From assembly GCA_029254025.1 (NCBI GenBank), contig JAQWYK010000023.1:1-55423 (forward strand): a DNA stretch of 55,423 bases, read 5' to 3'. Made by a program: the position numbers and the translations under genes. The DNA is from Crocinitomicaceae bacterium. Lineage in GTDB: Bacteria > Bacteroidota > Bacteroidia > Flavobacteriales_D > Crocinitomicaceae. A model generated the notes under the pieces. It did not search any database. It was not told the origin of the DNA and saw only the letters and a program-made list of their open reading frames with translations. Positions 43,851 to 53,508 of the stretch are shown here, piece by piece. Each line of letters begins with the position of its first letter. The stretch's first letter is position 1.

Positions 43851-45104
43851 ATGTCTTACTTGTTCACATCAGAGTCTGTTTCTGAGGGTCACCCAGATAA
43901 GGTTGCGGATCAGATATCAGATGCACTTATTGATCATTTTTTAGCTTTTGACCCGAACTCAAAGGTTGCCTGTGAAACACTTGTGACTACTGGTCTTGTT
44001 GTCTTAGCGGGAGAGGTGAAATCGAAAACTTACTTAGACGTTCAACAAATTGCACGTAATGTGATTGATCGTATTGGGTATACAAAAAGCGAATACCAAT
44101 TTGACGGAAAATCATGTGGAGTTATTTCCGCGATCCATGAACAGTCGGAGGACATTAACCGTGGTGTAGACCGTGGCGCTCCGGAAGAACAAGGAGCTGG
44201 TGACCAAGGGATGATGTTCGGGTATGCAACCAACGAGACAGAGGATTATATGCCGTTAGCGTTAGACTTGTCACATCGAATTTTACGTGAGCTAGCTGCT
44301 TTACGCAGAGAGAATAATGAAATCAAGTATCTTCGTCCTGACTCCAAGTCTCAAGTAACAATTGAGTACGATGATAACAATCAACCAATGCGTATTGATG
44401 CGATTGTTGTTTCTACACAACACGATGACTTCGACGTGGATGAGGAGAAAATGCTTGCACGTATTAAAAATGATATTATTAATATTTGTGTTCCACGTGT
44501 TAAAGCTCAATTAAAGCCGGAACTCCAAATATTGTTTACTGATGATATCACGTATCATATTAATCCAACTGGTAAGTTCGTGATTGGCGGTCCTCATGGA
44601 GATACAGGATTAACTGGTCGTAAGATCATCGTGGATACCTATGGAGGAAAAGGTGCGCACGGAGGTGGAGCTTTTTCTGGAAAAGACCCTTCAAAAGTGG
44701 ATCGCTCTGCGGCTTATGCAACACGTCATATTGCTAAGAATATGGTAGCCGCAGGTGTATGTGATGAGATTTTAGTGCAGGTTTCTTATGCGATTGGTGT
44801 TGTTGAACCGATGGGTATATATGTTAATACTTATGGGACTTCTAAAGTTAACATGACAGACGGTGAAATCGCTCAAAAAGTAAGTGCGATTTTCGATATG
44901 CGTCCTGCTGCAATTGAAACACGTTTGAAGTTGAGAGAACCTATCTATAGTGAGACAGCTGCTTATGGCCACATGGGTCGTAAATCAGAAATCAAAGAGA
45001 TTACGTTTAAGAATTCAGGTCAAGAAGTAACCCGAAAAGTAGAGACATTTACTTGGGAAAAGCTTGATTTCGTAGATAAAGTAAAAAGCACTTTCGGTTT
45101 ATAA
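43851..45104 (+). CDS. metK: S-adenosylmethionine synthetase
   Basis: A 417-residue enzyme that makes SAM from ATP and methionine. All three hallmark blocks are seen: [20 protein letters not shown] with the ATP-binding histidine, [12 protein letters not shown], and the P-loop-like [16 protein letters not shown]. It contains a slightly longer central part than E. coli MetK (384 residues), as usual in Bacteroidota. It stands alone between recQ and a strong bidirectional terminator. No methionine-cycle genes are nearby. Confidence 0.98.
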   Translation: MSYLFTSESVSEGHPDKVADQISDALIDHFLAFDPNSKVACETLVTTGLVVLAGEVKSKTYLDVQQIARNVIDRIGYTKSEYQFDGKSCGVISAIHEQSEDINRGVDRGAPEEQGAGDQGMMFGYATNETEDYMPLALDLSHRILRELAALRRENNEIKYLRPDSKSQVTIEYDDNNQPMRIDAIVVSTQHDDFDVDEEKMLARIKNDIINICVPRVKAQLKPELQILFTDDITYHINPTGKFVIGGPHGDTGLTGRKIIVDTYGGKGAHGGGAFSGKDPSKVDRSAAYATRHIAKNMVAAGVCDEILVQVSYAIGVVEPMGIYVNTYGTSKVNMTDGEIAQKVSAIFDMRPAAIETRLKLREPIYSETAAYGHMGRKSEIKEITFKNSGQEVTRKVETFTWEKLDFVDKVKSTFGL

Positions 45105-45123
45105 TCGAAACTCAATACTTATA

Positions 45124-45165
45124 AAACAAAAACGTCCGACTACATTTAGTCGGACGTTTTTGTTT
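45124..45165. terminator. Bidirectional rho-independent terminator, metK / T9SS adhesin
   Basis: AAACAAAAACGTCCGACTA, loop CATT and the exact complement TAGTCGGACGTTTTTGTTT form a perfect 19-bp stem with T-rich ends on both strands. It serves the convergent metK and adhesin genes. Confidence 0.95.
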
Positions 45166-45180
45166 AAGCAGAAACTAGTT

Positions 45181-48100
45181 TTAGTTCTTCACGAATTTCA
45201 ATATGTTGTTTCCAGTCTTTCCGGGAATCTGAATAAAATACATTCCTTTTTCAAGGTTATTAACATTTAGCGTAGTCAATCCATTTTTCAGTGCGAATTG
45301 ACGGATTCTTTTCCCTTGGGAATCCATTATCTCACCGATTACTCCATGTGAGACGGATGAGTTTAGAAGGATATTCAGTTCATCCGAGGTAGGATTAGGA
45401 TAAATCTCAACAAGCTCTAAGGTGTATTGCTCTACTCCAACATTTCCATCTCCATTGGGATTAAATTCTCCACGCGCTTTATTTGATCGACTTGAATTAT
45501 AGTCTTGGGCTTTTTCAGAAGTGCATAAGTCTGCGGGCTCAATTTCAATCAAGTAATCTAATCCAGGTTCATTAATAATACTTAAATCTGTATAGCTGAA
45601 TAGGTTCGCAGGTATCGTTGTAAGTTCAATCCAACCTGTTGCATCTGTTACCCTCCATAGTTTCAATTGTGTATATTGAAATCCTTCGTAACTATCCCAA
45701 TTTAAATTGACATCGTCCCCAATTCCAGCACTAATTGTTAAATGAATTGTTTTATGAACAGGGCTAAAATCACTTTCATAACCGCAAGAGTCTACAGCTG
45801 TCATTTTGTACCGCCAGGATCTGACCATCGGTGATGCCACTGTATCAGTCCATTCTGACTCCTCATCAAACAATTGAGAATGCACCAATTGATATACATT
45901 TGCCTCCGATGTTTCCCTGTAAATATTGTATGAAGCAATTCCAATTAATTGAGCTCTTTCCCAAACTAATTTATTCGTTGTGGTAATGGTATCAACTGTT
46001 ATGAGGCAAATTGGTTGTGTTTCAGGAAGAACTGGTTCTACATTAACCCATAGCATTCCTGCACATCCCAAAGTATCCATAACGTAAACAGTGTATTCAT
46101 TAGTCGTAAGACCTGAAATGTCCTCAGTTGACTCCCCATTACTCCAAGATATAGTTTGAACACCGTTATTCGAAATAATATCAATATCAATAGCTCCGTC
46201 ATTATCACATGATGCATTTACCACATCAATCAGTTCAATTTCAGGACTACCTTCATCTGATACAACGATACTAACAGCAGTAATACAGCCGGATTGATCC
46301 GTCATTACACAAGTATATTCACCAGCTAGTAAGTTAGATTGCATTCCCGTTGAAGAACTCAATAGATTATTTTGACTATCATACCATTCCCAATCATATG
46401 AGCCCGTACCTCCTTGAGCAATAACTGAAGCACTTCCGTCAGCATTACCACAAGAGCTATTCATAGTACTAGTGGTCCATGTCATTTCATCAGGCCCACT
46501 AACATTGAATGAAGCGATAGATTCACATCCATTGTTGTCAATGACTGTTACTTCATATGGACCTGCCATCAGATTCACTAAATCTTCCGAAGTTGCTCCA
46601 TTACTCCAATTAATTGAAGCGATCCCAGCAGAATTTGTAATCGAGATATCTATTGAGCCATCATTACCCCCAAAGCAACTTACAGGCGAAGAATTACCTG
46701 ATATAGAAATACTATTACTTGAAATGGTTGCAGGAGCAGTTGCTGTACACCCGTATTCATTATTAACATTTACAAAATAAAGGCCTGGACTTAAATTCGG
46801 AATAGAACTAGAAACGACAGCAGAATCCATAAACCCAACACTCCAATATGCATCGTGTAATCCATTTGAACCAGGAGAAGAAAAAGAAGCTGTAGCACTT
46901 CCATCTTCTTGACCACAATTGGCATTCGTGATACTCATATTGATGGTAGGAGCTGGGTTCACTGTTAAGTCAAAATTAGTACTTGCAGAACATCCGTATG
47001 CAGCGAAATACCTGGTATAGGTAATGGTGTAAACGTTATTGGGTGCAACTTGATTGGGATAGAATTTGTTGTTAAAAACGCCTATTCCAGAAAAGTCACC
47101 TCCAATAGGTGTAACAAAATTCATTAAAGTAATGGGGTTTTGATTTTGACAAACTTCACCGAATGGCGTAGAAATTATCGGCTCAATTACATCTAAATTC
47201 AGTGTAGCTGTTGAATCACAGCCATAGATACTCGTTAAAATTTGGGTGTAACTTCCAGTTGAATCCAGTAATTGACCGTTCCAATTTAAAGTATCCCCAT
47301 TACATATAGTCGCGTTTTCTGTCGTAAACCAATTCATACGGACATTTATCCCAACGGTATCGTATCCTTGACAACCATTAACATTCGTCCCTATCACTGA
47401 AATTTCATATAAACCTGCAGGAGGAAAAAATTCTTGGCCATTGATAACGTTATTTGACCAATCATAGGTTGCTCCTGCACCGGCGCCTGTCGCCGTTAAA
47501 GTGACCCCATCACCTTCACATACAGAAATATCTGCCGGCACATTGAGAACTGGATTTGGGTTCAAGGTGACTAATAAAGAGTCACTATTTGAACAACCAT
47601 TATTATCTGTCCCAATCACAGTGTAATATCCACTAGTTTCAATAAGCACTTCTTCTCCTTGTACTATTGGACTGTCCCAATTGTAAAAACCACCGATAGC
47701 TCCTGTTGCATTTAGGGTAATGGAATCTCCTTCACAAAAGGTGGTATCATTTCCAGCATCAATTGTAGGTAGACTCAATACTGTGACTAAGACCTGAACA
47801 TTATCATTACATCCTTGGTCATCCGAAACGAAAGCAGTATAAATTTCGTTTTCCAAAGGGAAAAATTCTATACCATTCAAACAATTATCCCAAGAAATAT
47901 CCAAATTGCCTGTACCTCCATTGGCAGTGGCCGTTAAAGTAACACCTTGACCAGCACAAACAGTTACATCCGGTCCACCATCGACAACAGGCGCAGGATA
48001 AACAGTAACATTAACATCATCAGTGCTCGTACAACCATTACTTCCAGTTCCGGTTACTTGGTAAATTGTATTTCCAACACTAGGTGTAAATGTTTGTCCA

Positions 48101-49887
48101 TCTATCACACCATTATCCCAATTATAAGTCGTTGCATCTCCTGAAGCTGTTAGGGTAATAGGAGTAAATTCACATACGTTATAATCAGGTCCCCCATTTG
48201 TAGTAGGGAGAGCTAAAACATCCACAAAAACCATGTCTGAATTTGAGCAACCATTTCCATCAGTACCAATAACGGTATATGTTGTTGAACTAACTGGTAA
48301 AAAACCAACACCATTTGACACTCCATTATCCCAAGTATAACTATATGTTCCAGTTCCTCCTGTACCACTTCCACTTAATGTTACTCCTGAACCTGAACAA
48401 ATGGATAGATCTGAACCAGCACTAATAGTAGGGGCTTCATGAATCGTTACATCGAAAGAATGAGAAACGGTTTCTATTCCATCCGTAACAGAGATGCTTA
48501 GGGTTGTTGTACCTATATTTCCTGGTTGTCCGGTTATCTCAAATCCATTAATACCAGTAACTGGATTGTATCCTATTGAGGTAATTGTGACAGAGTCAGG
48601 ATTAACAACATTTGTGTTAGAAGAAGAAATACCATTGAAAACCAAAGAGTCACCATCCGCATCGGAAAATATTAAGGAATCAAGTAACATATTTGAAACA
48701 TTGTTCGAACAAAAAACTGCTGGTGTACCTTCTTGTATGAATACAGGAGCAGTATTAAATGCCTTAACTGTATAATTACCATTCCCATCTCCAAAACTTA
48801 CAAATGGTTTTTTAGTTAGTGGATGCATCATCATATCTAACTCAGATATTGTACCAGTTGCAACGGGACCTCCAATTTGATTCCAACTAGTACCATCCCA
48901 CGATCTCACAAAACTTCCTACAGGGTTATAATCATCACTGTGAAATACATAATTGGTTGAATTATTTCCAGTATTGGCAATTTTAATTACATTTCCCGCA
49001 TGATTATAAGGCCCATAAGGAGTTTGTATAACACTATTCGGATTGGATTGGATTCGTCCGATGAGCTCATTTCCATTTTTCACAAAATTATGAATTACGG
49101 CAGCGTTAGCACCTTTGTTGCTAGAAACATCAAAAAAGGGAGCACCATTAATTTCAATTGCAGTAGGGTTTTCTAAAACATCTAAAGCCTCGACGTAGCT
49201 TGCGGTGCTTCCCCATGGTTTACTGAAAACACGTAATGAATTACCAGCGCCTCCGTTGAAATTAGAAACAATGTAAATCGTATTGGTATTACTAACAGTT
49301 TTAATACCATAGGATGAGCCATAAATAATAGCAGTATTATTTGGAAAAATGCTACTTGAATTCTCAGCTAATGGCTCCCAATCACCATTTCCTGAATTGT
49401 ATTCAACCGAACCAATAGCTCCATCTGAAAATTCATAAGCTAGAGCCAGTTTTAATGGATTAAGTCCTCCACAGCTAACTTTAATCGTTCCTTCGACCGT
49501 ATTATTGTAAGTGCCGCCAAAGGGAGTTAAATCAGTCAAGTTGTTCGTAGGAACATCGTATAAATAAACACCATAATCTGCGTTTGTTGATTTACAGCCA
49601 ATGATAATCGTTTGGTCAAAAACATCGACACTTAAATTGAATATGCCTGAGAGAAACCCATAGGTATTGAAATCCCAACTATTTGATTGTATATCAAAAA
49701 GAGCTATAATGAGTTCATCTTGTTCATTGGTACTTATGAGAACTGGACGACCATCAGATAAATTTTTTAAAATCGGAGATGCTGTAGAAGCAAAAATGGT
49801 TGATAAATCGCCAACTTGTTTCCATGACGCTTGAGAGAAACTAAAACAGCAACAAAAACAAAAAAAGAAAATTAAATATTGTTTCAT
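45181..49887 (-). CDS. T9SS-exported surface protein with Ig/PKD-like and SprB-like repeats
   Basis: A 1568-residue protein. Its signal peptide is MKQYLIFFFCFCCCFSFSQ with an odd run of cysteines. About residues 20-390 look like a propeller or repeated-strand region. A cadherin-like block (SDADGDSLVFNG) follows, then five Ig/PKD-like repeats with the pattern SICSG...Y-x-W-DNG...GTDGNGC, each with a Cys near both ends. Four SprB-type repeats (SCFGGNDGSIDIS, INWSNGATSEDL, GPYEVTVIDNNGC) come next, then a fibronectin III-like part. It ends with a type A sorting domain (VEIYPNPTSDELNI to KFVKN). It is probably a surface adhesin, possibly linked to gliding or attachment, and may be a substrate of the PorU2/V2 pair. 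Confidence 0.9.
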   Translation of the reverse strand: MKQYLIFFFCFCCCFSFSQASWKQVGDLSTIFASTASPILKNLSDGRPVLISTNEQDELIIALFDIQSNSWDFNTYGFLSGIFNLSVDVFDQTIIIGCKSTNADYGVYLYDVPTNNLTDLTPFGGTYNNTVEGTIKVSCGGLNPLKLALAYEFSDGAIGSVEYNSGNGDWEPLAENSSSIFPNNTAIIYGSSYGIKTVSNTNTIYIVSNFNGGAGNSLRVFSKPWGSTASYVEALDVLENPTAIEINGAPFFDVSSNKGANAAVIHNFVKNGNELIGRIQSNPNSVIQTPYGPYNHAGNVIKIANTGNNSTNYVFHSDDYNPVGSFVRSWDGTSWNQIGGPVATGTISELDMMMHPLTKKPFVSFGDGNGNYTVKAFNTAPVFIQEGTPAVFCSNNVSNMLLDSLIFSDADGDSLVFNGISSSNTNVVNPDSVTITSIGYNPVTGINGFEITGQPGNIGTTTLSISVTDGIETVSHSFDVTIHEAPTISAGSDLSICSGSGVTLSGSGTGGTGTYSYTWDNGVSNGVGFLPVSSTTYTVIGTDGNGCSNSDMVFVDVLALPTTNGGPDYNVCEFTPITLTASGDATTYNWDNGVIDGQTFTPSVGNTIYQVTGTGSNGCTSTDDVNVTVYPAPVVDGGPDVTVCAGQGVTLTATANGGTGNLDISWDNCLNGIEFFPLENEIYTAFVSDDQGCNDNVQVLVTVLSLPTIDAGNDTTFCEGDSITLNATGAIGGFYNWDSPIVQGEEVLIETSGYYTVIGTDNNGCSNSDSLLVTLNPNPVLNVPADISVCEGDGVTLTATGAGAGATYDWSNNVINGQEFFPPAGLYEISVIGTNVNGCQGYDTVGINVRMNWFTTENATICNGDTLNWNGQLLDSTGSYTQILTSIYGCDSTATLNLDVIEPIISTPFGEVCQNQNPITLMNFVTPIGGDFSGIGVFNNKFYPNQVAPNNVYTITYTRYFAAYGCSASTNFDLTVNPAPTINMSITNANCGQEDGSATASFSSPGSNGLHDAYWSVGFMDSAVVSSSIPNLSPGLYFVNVNNEYGCTATAPATISSNSISISGNSSPVSCFGGNDGSIDISITNSAGIASINWSNGATSEDLVNLMAGPYEVTVIDNNGCESIASFNVSGPDEMTWTTSTMNSSCGNADGSASVIAQGGTGSYDWEWYDSQNNLLSSSTGMQSNLLAGEYTCVMTDQSGCITAVSIVVSDEGSPEIELIDVVNASCDNDGAIDIDIISNNGVQTISWSNGESTEDISGLTTNEYTVYVMDTLGCAGMLWVNVEPVLPETQPICLITVDTITTTNKLVWERAQLIGIASYNIYRETSEANVYQLVHSQLFDEESEWTDTVASPMVRSWRYKMTAVDSCGYESDFSPVHKTIHLTISAGIGDDVNLNWDSYEGFQYTQLKLWRVTDATGWIELTTIPANLFSYTDLSIINEPGLDYLIEIEPADLCTSEKAQDYNSSRSNKARGEFNPNGDGNVGVEQYTLELVEIYPNPTSDELNILLNSSVSHGVIGEIMDSQGKRIRQFALKNGLTTLNVNNLEKGMYFIQIPGKTGNNILKFVKN

Positions 49888-49971
49888 TTGAATGGTGTTT
49901 TGTGCGCCTCGCAAGATATTAATTTACTCGTTTATAAACAAATAATAATCGTTTATATTTCAATAACTTAA

Positions 49972-52488
49972 TTAAAAATTGAACTTCATATTCCGTCTAT
50001 CGAGCAGAGCAAAACTAATCTTGTAGGTTGCCCTGGGGTCAATTTGGTTTCCATCTGACAGAATTCCATATACTCCAATGCGCAAACGTCTTCGCGAAAA
50101 CTTAAATATTCGTTCGAAACCAGCGAAGGCTTCATAATGTTGCCAATTATGCTCAGGGACGTTTAAGTACCCACCACCAATAACCGTAGTAATACGGGTT
50201 TTCTTCATAAATGGGATTTTATTAATTAGTGCTCCGTTGAAATGATGAATCACATGGGTCTCGAAATACCAGTCAAGGGTTGGTAATGATGTATCAAGGT
50301 CTTGAAACGAAAATAATGGATTTGAAAACCAGATGGGATCCGATCGGCGATGGAATTTATAATCAATTTCTCGAAGATTTTTTGAATTTAAGAACTTGCC
50401 AGAGGTTGTATGATAGGTTGTAGTTCCAAATGTCCCAATTTTGAAATCTTGTCTAATACCCAGGCGTAGATAGTCATGATTAATTTTACTATTTAGTAAA
50501 GTAGGAATTCCTTTTTCATAATAGGCATAAAACGTTGGCCATTTTGAGCCTAGAATAACCTTTCTGTAGGGCTCACGCATGTATTTTTGGAAGGGAACAT
50601 AACTCAGCGTAATATCTCCCATTAGAGCATTGTATGGGTCAAACTCTGTTGGTTCATTATTTCCAATCGCATCATCTAACCATGTAATGAATTCGATATT
50701 ATCAGAGATAGGTCGGCGAGCGGTCAGGGATAAATTACTTTGAAGGTACAATCCATTCACAATTTCAAAATCATGGAACAAACCGATTTCGGTCGATTCA
50801 AAATAGTTTTCTCGCAGTAAAACTTGGGTGAACGCATCGAACGTTCGTATCAGATCAAAATTATGTTCGAAGTCGGCACCAATGGTTCCAAAATTAAATG
50901 GATTATATTTATAGCGTACTTGAGTTCGTCCCTTGATGTCACCATTTTTTATTCCTACGTCAATGCGCGAATATGAGTCAAAGGTACGCTCATCCTCCCA
51001 TTTTTTAAAATAGTCAAAACTTGGACCAACCCTAGGGCCTGCAATATAAATGGGTTGAATCATAGCCGCTAAGGAGCTGATTGTCCATTGCGTTTTTTTC
51101 TCACGATTTCTATGGTCTACACCAAACCAGCTTACCTTCCAAAATGTCACTTTGTTGAAAACGCTATCAACAGAATCAAGATATTCCGTTTTTGTAAATA
51201 AATTTTCAATACTGTCTCTTTTTTTGATGTAGGCGATTTCCTGCTCAGTTAAGGGGGTCATTCTACTTTGTGACCAATAGTTCGTGTCTCGTTCGTAGGC
51301 TTCCTTTGTTGTAATAGCGACTTCATTGCCGAAATATTTTGGGGGAAAATTGGGTTGGAAATTATATCCCATGTAATTCACAACAGTCTTACAGGTTGAA
51401 CTTTGTTCTTTGTACTTCACTCCGTAATTCATCTCCTGATTTTTTAGAAGGCAAAGTGTATCTGATGAGGTGTCGAATTCTTGAGTAACTTGGAAATAGT
51501 CATAAATGTACAAGTTACCTTTAACCAATGTAAGGTCTAATTTTTGAACTAGCCAGGTACTATCCTCCACCCAGATAAATCCCTCTAAAGTTGAAGTCGC
51601 AGAGGATCGGGGGATAATCTTTATCTTATGAACTTTTAATTTTCCTTCCTCTTCGATTTGCTCGACTAGTCTATATTTATAGGACAATATTCCAGCAGTA
51701 CTGATTGGGGACTGAATCGGAGATTCATTCAAATCGTCAAGGTAAAGTAAGTTTTGAAAAAAATTGATATTACTTTTTGTAGTCGTTAAGTAATAGAGGT
51801 TACGGTCATTCCCTCTTTTAGAATATCCGTTTCTCAATTCTTTCACATATTTTGGCGGGGAATAATTGCGCGTTAGCTCAATTTCTACTAAGTTGAAGTT
51901 GGCAACTTGCTCTAATTTTTGTTTACGAGCCTTCTCTTCTTCATCGAAAGGATCTTCCTCCTCTTCTTTCTTATTTTTCTCCTCTTTTTTGTCAATTTTT
52001 TCAACGGATTTGATGTAAACGTTGACCTGATGTTCATATTGGTTAAAGTCGAGCTTATCTTTTATTTCTACTACATTCTTGATGATATCTCTACCGGGGT
52101 TGGTTTTCTTGGTAGAATAACTAAACTCATCTAATTCGTTGATGTCCAACGGGAATAATTGAAGGTTTTTTTCGTTATCTCCTTGTCGAACAACCAAAAA
52201 AAGTTCTCTAGCTTCATAAGCTATTGCTTGAAATACCATCTGGTATTCTCCTTCTTGAAGCCGCATGAGATAGTTCCCTTCGACATCTGCTTTTACACGT
52301 AAATCAGGCATGTCTTTTACGTAAACCTCGGCAAAAGGAATCCCTAAGTTTGTTTCGTCAACAATTTTACCACGTAAGATTTCTTGTGAATCGGCATAAA
52401 AAGGAAACAAAATTAAAACAAAGAGCACTCCCAGAAACCATTGGCTTTGAAAGGCATTAAGTGGCCGATATGTTTTCGGAATTATCAT
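49972..52488 (-). CDS. DUF5686 outer-membrane protein with CarboxypepD-reg domain
   Basis: An 838-residue protein. After a signal anchor (WFLGVLFVLILFPFYADSQ) comes a carboxypeptidase-regulatory-like beta-sandwich (GKIVDETNLGIPFAEVYVKD) of the type seen in SusC/TonB-dependent proteins. A Lys/Glu-rich low-complexity stretch lies at about residues 165-195. The long C-terminal half alternates aromatic-rich strands and ends in KMKFNF, consistent with an outer-membrane barrel. DUF5686 proteins have no agreed function. The ATG at 52488 is preferred to TTG 52500 because a promoter box covers the latter. Confidence 0.88.
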   Translation of the reverse strand: MIIPKTYRPLNAFQSQWFLGVLFVLILFPFYADSQEILRGKIVDETNLGIPFAEVYVKDMPDLRVKADVEGNYLMRLQEGEYQMVFQAIAYEARELFLVVRQGDNEKNLQLFPLDINELDEFSYSTKKTNPGRDIIKNVVEIKDKLDFNQYEHQVNVYIKSVEKIDKKEEKNKKEEEEDPFDEEEKARKQKLEQVANFNLVEIELTRNYSPPKYVKELRNGYSKRGNDRNLYYLTTTKSNINFFQNLLYLDDLNESPIQSPISTAGILSYKYRLVEQIEEEGKLKVHKIKIIPRSSATSTLEGFIWVEDSTWLVQKLDLTLVKGNLYIYDYFQVTQEFDTSSDTLCLLKNQEMNYGVKYKEQSSTCKTVVNYMGYNFQPNFPPKYFGNEVAITTKEAYERDTNYWSQSRMTPLTEQEIAYIKKRDSIENLFTKTEYLDSVDSVFNKVTFWKVSWFGVDHRNREKKTQWTISSLAAMIQPIYIAGPRVGPSFDYFKKWEDERTFDSYSRIDVGIKNGDIKGRTQVRYKYNPFNFGTIGADFEHNFDLIRTFDAFTQVLLRENYFESTEIGLFHDFEIVNGLYLQSNLSLTARRPISDNIEFITWLDDAIGNNEPTEFDPYNALMGDITLSYVPFQKYMREPYRKVILGSKWPTFYAYYEKGIPTLLNSKINHDYLRLGIRQDFKIGTFGTTTYHTTSGKFLNSKNLREIDYKFHRRSDPIWFSNPLFSFQDLDTSLPTLDWYFETHVIHHFNGALINKIPFMKKTRITTVIGGGYLNVPEHNWQHYEAFAGFERIFKFSRRRLRIGVYGILSDGNQIDPRATYKISFALLDRRNMKFNF

Positions 52489-52497
52489 TGAAGCACA

Positions 52498-52530
52498 CAA
52501 AATTACGATTTACTATTCGTAAACACCAAA
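52498..52530 (-). promoter_or_regulatory. Promoter of the DUF5686 gene
   Basis: On the minus strand TTTG (52530-52527), a 21-base spacer and TAATTTTG (52505-52498) match the full Bacteroidota consensus. The box ends nine bases before the ATG at 52488, so the leader is very short. Confidence 0.7.
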
Positions 52531-52675
52531 GAACTGAATTTTAATCAGATTGCCGGCAACCATTCAACATATTATATGGACTGCAATAAATTTCATTGGT
52601 GCTCTCATTTCAGAATTCAAATAAACGGCCTTGGTTAGTTTAATCACATTCCTGGCTCAGAAATTCGCATGATTA

Positions 52676-52879
52676 TTATATTGATTCTTCTATAATAAAT
52701 AGTGAGTCAGATAGTTTAATCTCTTGAATTTCGAGGGGTGAGGAATCGGTCCTACTCATTTTACTTTGTTGGTGAAGCATAAGAAAAAGCAATGCGCCAG
52801 TAATCAATCCGTATAGCACAATACGAATAATGAGGCGGTAACTCTTTTTGTAATTCCTGTGTTTTTGAAAATCGAACAT
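52676..52879 (-). CDS. Hypothetical single-span membrane protein, 67 residues
   Basis: A small protein with one TM helix (LIIRIVLYGLITGALLFLMLH) preceded by a basic segment (KHRNYKKSYR), predicting an inside N-terminus. A polar tail of about 30 residues carries several acidic residues. The open frame extends to 52966, but the ATG at 52879 removes an overlap with the divergent gene. CATATTTG, one mismatch from the -7 consensus, ends 13 bases before it. An ATG at 52942 is also possible. Function unknown. Confidence 0.5.
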   Translation of the reverse strand: MFDFQKHRNYKKSYRLIIRIVLYGLITGALLFLMLHQQSKMSRTDSSPLEIQEIKLSDSLFIIEESI

Positions 52880-52956
52880 GCTTTCTAAATTGCAAATATG
52901 AAACTTTTCAGCGAACGTTTCGTAAATATGCACCGGATTCATAAAAACTACTGCAT

Positions 52957-53319
52957 ATGAAAACAACTACTTGTATTCAGTGTGGATCAACCTTCCAAGG
53001 CCGATCGAATAAAAAATTCTGTTCACTTACATGTAAAAACACGCATCACAATGAGGCGTATCGTGAACAAAACAAAGTACTTACCCAACTTGATAAGATA
53101 CTGCATAAAAACCGTGCTGTCCTATTAGACATGTACAATGTTTATCGAAGTTCTCCAATTAAATTAGAGACACTTCAGGCGCGAGGTTTTCATCCGAACT
53201 ATCATACACATTTCTTTAATTCTCCAGTAGGCGATAAATACACTATGATCTATGATGTGGGTTACAAAGTGCATTATGATAATCAAGTTCAGATTGTACA
53301 ATTGGACAATGTCGCTTAG
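52957..53319 (+). CDS. Hypothetical zinc-ribbon protein, 120 residues
   Basis: The N-terminus has a clear four-cysteine knuckle, TCIQCGSTFQGRSNKKFCS followed by LTCKN, at residues 6-26, resembling the FCS or DUF2116-type zinc ribbons. A helical connector and a beta-rich C-terminal part (GDKYTMIYDVGYKVHYDNQVQIVQLD) follow. I do not know a specific role; such proteins can bind nucleic acid or metal. It is divergent from the small membrane protein and stands before galE with a 189-bp gap. Confidence 0.75.
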   Translation: MKTTTCIQCGSTFQGRSNKKFCSLTCKNTHHNEAYREQNKVLTQLDKILHKNRAVLLDMYNVYRSSPIKLETLQARGFHPNYHTHFFNSPVGDKYTMIYDVGYKVHYDNQVQIVQLDNVA

Positions 53320-53493
53320 TGTAGATTCATCTTTTGATAAAATTCGACAAGGCCCTTTTGAACGGGTGGAAATAATTTGCTCACAGCTATTTTTCAGGTT
53401 TTGGAATGTTTCTGACAAAATTCGAGGGTTTTATATCTTGAATTAGATGCTAGAAAAAACTGCCGTATAAGTCTTTAATTCCAAGGCTTTCCT

Positions 53494-53501
53494 TATTTTT
53501 G
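53494..53501 (+). promoter_or_regulatory. -7 box of galE
   Basis: TATTTTTG matches TAnnTTTG exactly and ends seven bases before the galE ATG at 53509, implying a near-leaderless mRNA. Confidence 0.5.
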
Positions 53502-53508
53502 AAAGCAA

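Noticed and set aside
43711-43944. 77-codon ORF overlapping the metK start
   Set aside because: It lies in another frame of a strongly conserved gene, has no recognisable motif, and its 5' part is in the AT-rich leader.
47330-48440. Tandem repeats in the adhesin considered as a CRISPR or DNA satellite
   Set aside because: Periodicity is about 210-225 bp, divergent at the DNA level and in frame with Ig-like protein domains, so it is protein repeat structure.
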